From Paracoccaceae bacterium (lineage in GTDB: Bacteria > Pseudomonadota > Alphaproteobacteria > Rhodobacterales > Rhodobacteraceae): a stretch of DNA of 16,104 nucleotides. Shown piece after piece: positions 14,039 through 16,104 of the stretch (positions within the stretch are counted from its first letter, which is position 1; the number at the start of each line of letters is the position of its first letter). Below the pieces are notes generated by a model, which was not told where the DNA came from, ran no database searches, and worked only from the letters and a program-made list of their open reading frames with translations. The stretch covers positions 1-16,104 of the forward strand of contig WFTU01000141.1 in the NCBI GenBank assembly GCA_015485375.1, given 5' to 3'. The position numbers were made by a program, and so were the translations under genes.

Positions 14039-15119
14039 GTTCGGCACCGATGACATCCGCGCAGGCGTCGCCGCCGGACTGATCGACGAGGCGCAGGCGG
14101 CGGGGCTGATCGCCATCGCCAACAAGCGCCTCGGCTACCGCCAGAACATGGGGGCCGAGGACGAACCCTTCGAGCTGTTCAAGGGCTTCTCCGAGATTTT
14201 CGTGACTGTCGGTCTGGGGATTCTCTATGGCGGCTTCATGAGCGTTGCCGTCCTGACGCAAAGCCTCGCGGCGGTGGCGGCGATTTCCGCGGTTCTGACG
14301 GTGCTGTTTGCCTTTTACTTCACGCTGAAGCGCCGCATGACCCTGCCGAGCATCGGGCTGGCGATCGTCTTTGCCGTGTCGGTGGCGGTGCTGGCGGGCA
14401 GCTTCCTGATCGATTTCGGGGCCGACCCGTCGGTCATCGTCTATCGTGTGCTGGCGGTCTCGGCCATCGGCGCCAGCGCCATGCTGGGCTATTTCCGGAA
14501 GTTCCGCGTCCCTTTCGCCATGTTCCTGTTCGGGATTTTCGGCGCGGGTGCGGCCATATCCATCGCCGGAATTGTCGCGCCGGAATCGATTTTCGCCACG
14601 GCCTTCATGCGCAGCGCCGAGGGCGTGTTCGATATCAGCCGCAACCCGACAATGGCCTGGACGATGCTGATATTCGGCCTCCTCGCCTTTCTGGGCGGCA
14701 TGTATTTCGATACCAGAGACCCCTATCGCATCTCGCGCCTGTCGGCCTGCGGCTTCTGGCTGCATATTCTGGCCGCTCCCGCGATCGTCAATGTGGTGGC
14801 GCTGAGCCTGCTCAATCTGGACGGCACCATGGGATACGGGCTGGCAACGCTGGCGCTGTTCGTGATTGCCATTGTCGCGCTGGTGATCGACCGTCGCTCG
14901 TTCCTGACCGCCGGCATCGCCTATATCGGCATCATTCTGGCCTGGGCGCTCGGCTCCGATAGCGGCAGCGGCTGGAGTATCTCGCTTACGCTGTTGCTGA
15001 TGGGGGCGTTCATCACCGCGCTCGGCACATGGTGGGTGCAGTTGCGCGCCGTGCTGATGCGCCGCCTTCCCGCCTTTCCGTTCAAAAACCGACTACCGCC
15101 CTTTCAGGAGGCATTATGA
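14031..15119 (+). CDS. Unrecognised polytopic membrane protein between hslV and hslU
   Basis: I cannot name a function. The 362-aa protein has a soluble N-terminus of about 52 residues (MPEFGTDDIRAGVAAGLIDE..) and then about ten hydrophobic helices: roughly 55-73, 79-97, 104-126, 135-155, 162-182, 206-226, 243-262, 269-286, 291-307 and 313-333. A short basic tail follows. The helix-rich, loop-poor layout with a small N-terminal helical domain recalls DUF2157/DUF4401-type membrane proteins, but this is a guess from architecture. GTG 14031 overlaps the end of hslV by 8 nt, with GGAG (14020-14023) inside hslV. Its own TGA overlaps the hslU ATG (ATGA). Both junctions suggest translational coupling, so it should be made with the protease. 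No catalytic motif is visible. Confidence 0.88.
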   Translation: MPEFGTDDIRAGVAAGLIDEAQAAGLIAIANKRLGYRQNMGAEDEPFELFKGFSEIFVTVGLGILYGGFMSVAVLTQSLAAVAAISAVLTVLFAFYFTLKRRMTLPSIGLAIVFAVSVAVLAGSFLIDFGADPSVIVYRVLAVSAIGASAMLGYFRKFRVPFAMFLFGIFGAGAAISIAGIVAPESIFATAFMRSAEGVFDISRNPTMAWTMLIFGLLAFLGGMYFDTRDPYRISRLSACGFWLHILAAPAIVNVVALSLLNLDGTMGYGLATLALFVIAIVALVIDRRSFLTAGIAYIGIILAWALGSDSGSGWSISLTLLLMGAFITALGTWWVQLRAVLMRRLPAFPFKNRLPPFQEAL

Positions 15120-16104
15120 CCGACCTTACCCCCCGCGAAATCGTGTCCGAACTGGACCGGTTTATTATCGGCCAGTCCGATGCCAAGCGCTCCGTGGCCG
15201 TCGCCCTGCGCAACCGCTGGCGGCGCAAACAGTTGCCGGATGATTTGCGTGACGAGGTGTATCCGAAAAACATCCTGATGATCGGCCCGACCGGCGTTGG
15301 CAAGACCGAGATCAGCCGCCGTCTGGCCAAACTGGCCAAGGCCCCGTTCCTGAAGGTCGAGGCGACAAAATTCACCGAGGTCGGCTATGTCGGCCGCGAT
15401 GTCGAACAGATCATCCGCGATCTGGTCGACAGCGCTATCCTGATGGTGCGTGAACATATGCGCGAGGAGGTCAACGCCAGCGCCCACAGCGCGGCCGAGG
15501 AACGGGTGATAGACGCGCTCGCCGGCGAGGACGCGCGCGAGCAGACCCGCGAGATGTTCCGCAAGAAACTGCGCGAGGGGCTGCTGGACGACAAGGAGAT
15601 CGAGCTGGATCTGGCGGACAACTCCAACCCGCTACAGATGATGGACATCCCGGGCCAGCCGGGGGCCGGCATGGGGATGATGAATCTCGGCGATATTTTC
15701 GGCTCCGCCATGGGCGGACGCACAAAACGCCGCCGTGTGAAAGTGGCGGACAGCTATGCCCTGCTGATCGCGGAGGAGGCCGACAAGCTGCTGGACGAGG
15801 AAACCATCAACAAGAAGGCCGTCGAGGCCGTGGAGCAGAACGGGATCGTGTTCCTTGACGAGATCGACAAGGTCTGCGCCCGCTCCGACGCGCGCGGTGC
15901 CGATGTTTCCCGCGAGGGGGTGCAGCGCGATCTGCTGCCCCTGATCGAGGGCACCGCGGTTTCCACGAAATACGGTTCGGTCAAGACCGACCACATCCTG
16001 TTTATCGCCTCCGGTGCGTTCCACATCGCCAAACCGTCGGATTTGCTGCCGGAGCTACAGGGCCGCCTGCCGATCCGTGTCGAGTTGCGCGCGCTGACCG
16101 AGGA
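15116..16104 (+). CDS. hslU: ATP-dependent protease ATPase subunit HslU (3' end outside the window)
   Basis: HslU is the AAA+ unfoldase ring that feeds substrates to HslV. The 329 complete codons present are about three quarters of the usual length (about 435-440 aa); the frame is open at the window edge. Visible are the N-terminal TPREIVSELDRFIIGQSDAK, Walker A GPTGVGKT (57-64), the pore loop GYVGRD (90-95), a Met/Gly-containing intermediate domain at about 110-240 and Walker B GIVFLDEIDK (about 243-252). REGVQRDLLPLIEGT and LPELQGRLPIRVEL follow. The C-terminal sensor 2 region and the HslV-activating tail are missing only because the window ends. ATG 15116 overlaps the stop of the preceding membrane protein gene (ATGA), with AGGAGG at 15106-15111. 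Confidence 0.97.
   Translation, partial: MTDLTPREIVSELDRFIIGQSDAKRSVAVALRNRWRRKQLPDDLRDEVYPKNILMIGPTGVGKTEISRRLAKLAKAPFLKVEATKFTEVGYVGRDVEQIIRDLVDSAILMVREHMREEVNASAHSAAEERVIDALAGEDAREQTREMFRKKLREGLLDDKEIELDLADNSNPLQMMDIPGQPGAGMGMMNLGDIFGSAMGGRTKRRRVKVADSYALLIAEEADKLLDEETINKKAVEAVEQNGIVFLDEIDKVCARSDARGADVSREGVQRDLLPLIEGTAVSTKYGSVKTDHILFIASGAFHIAKPSDLLPELQGRLPIRVELRALTE

Overview
The window looks like a chromosomal segment of an alphaproteobacterium, most likely of the Rhodobacterales/Rhodobacteraceae. This rests on the high GC content, the strong GC bias at third codon positions (which also creates very long spurious antisense ORFs), an HslV with a short propeptide before its catalytic Thr, a YlxR domain fused to an L7Ae-like domain, and a MutL of the endonuclease (MutH-independent) type. 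The taxonomy is inferred from family resemblance only; there is no rRNA in the window.

Layout. Minus strand, 16-3702: lspA (lipoprotein signal peptidase), mutL (mismatch repair) and a DUF3422 gene. The DUF3422 gene is broken by one extra base in a G4 run at 561-564. Plus strand from 3844: a NorM-like MATE efflux pump, an unrecognised two-TM protein with a Cys-rich C-terminal domain, and a RutR-like TetR regulator with its own promoter and palindrome. Then comes the conserved transcription/translation operon rimP-nusA-ylxR-infB (6669-12061), closed by an intrinsic terminator. A stand-alone tryptophan synthase beta gene (trpB) follows, with a striking dyad just before its Shine-Dalgarno. The window ends with hslV, an unrecognised polytopic membrane protein and hslU (cut by the window edge), whose reading frames overlap.

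Functional view. Most of the window is housekeeping: protein secretion and lipoprotein maturation, DNA repair, ribosome maturation (RimP), transcription elongation (NusA), translation initiation (IF-2) and the HslUV protease. The less ordinary parts are the membrane protein coupled between the two HslUV subunits, the isolated trpB with its structured leader, the Cys-rich membrane protein next to the RutR-like gene, and several hairpins before rimP, infB and trpB that could act as regulatory RNA. I found no CRISPR array, insertion sequence, prophage gene, tRNA or rRNA, and nothing that clearly amounts to a wholly new system. The best leads are the hslV-membrane protein-hslU unit and the trpB leader.
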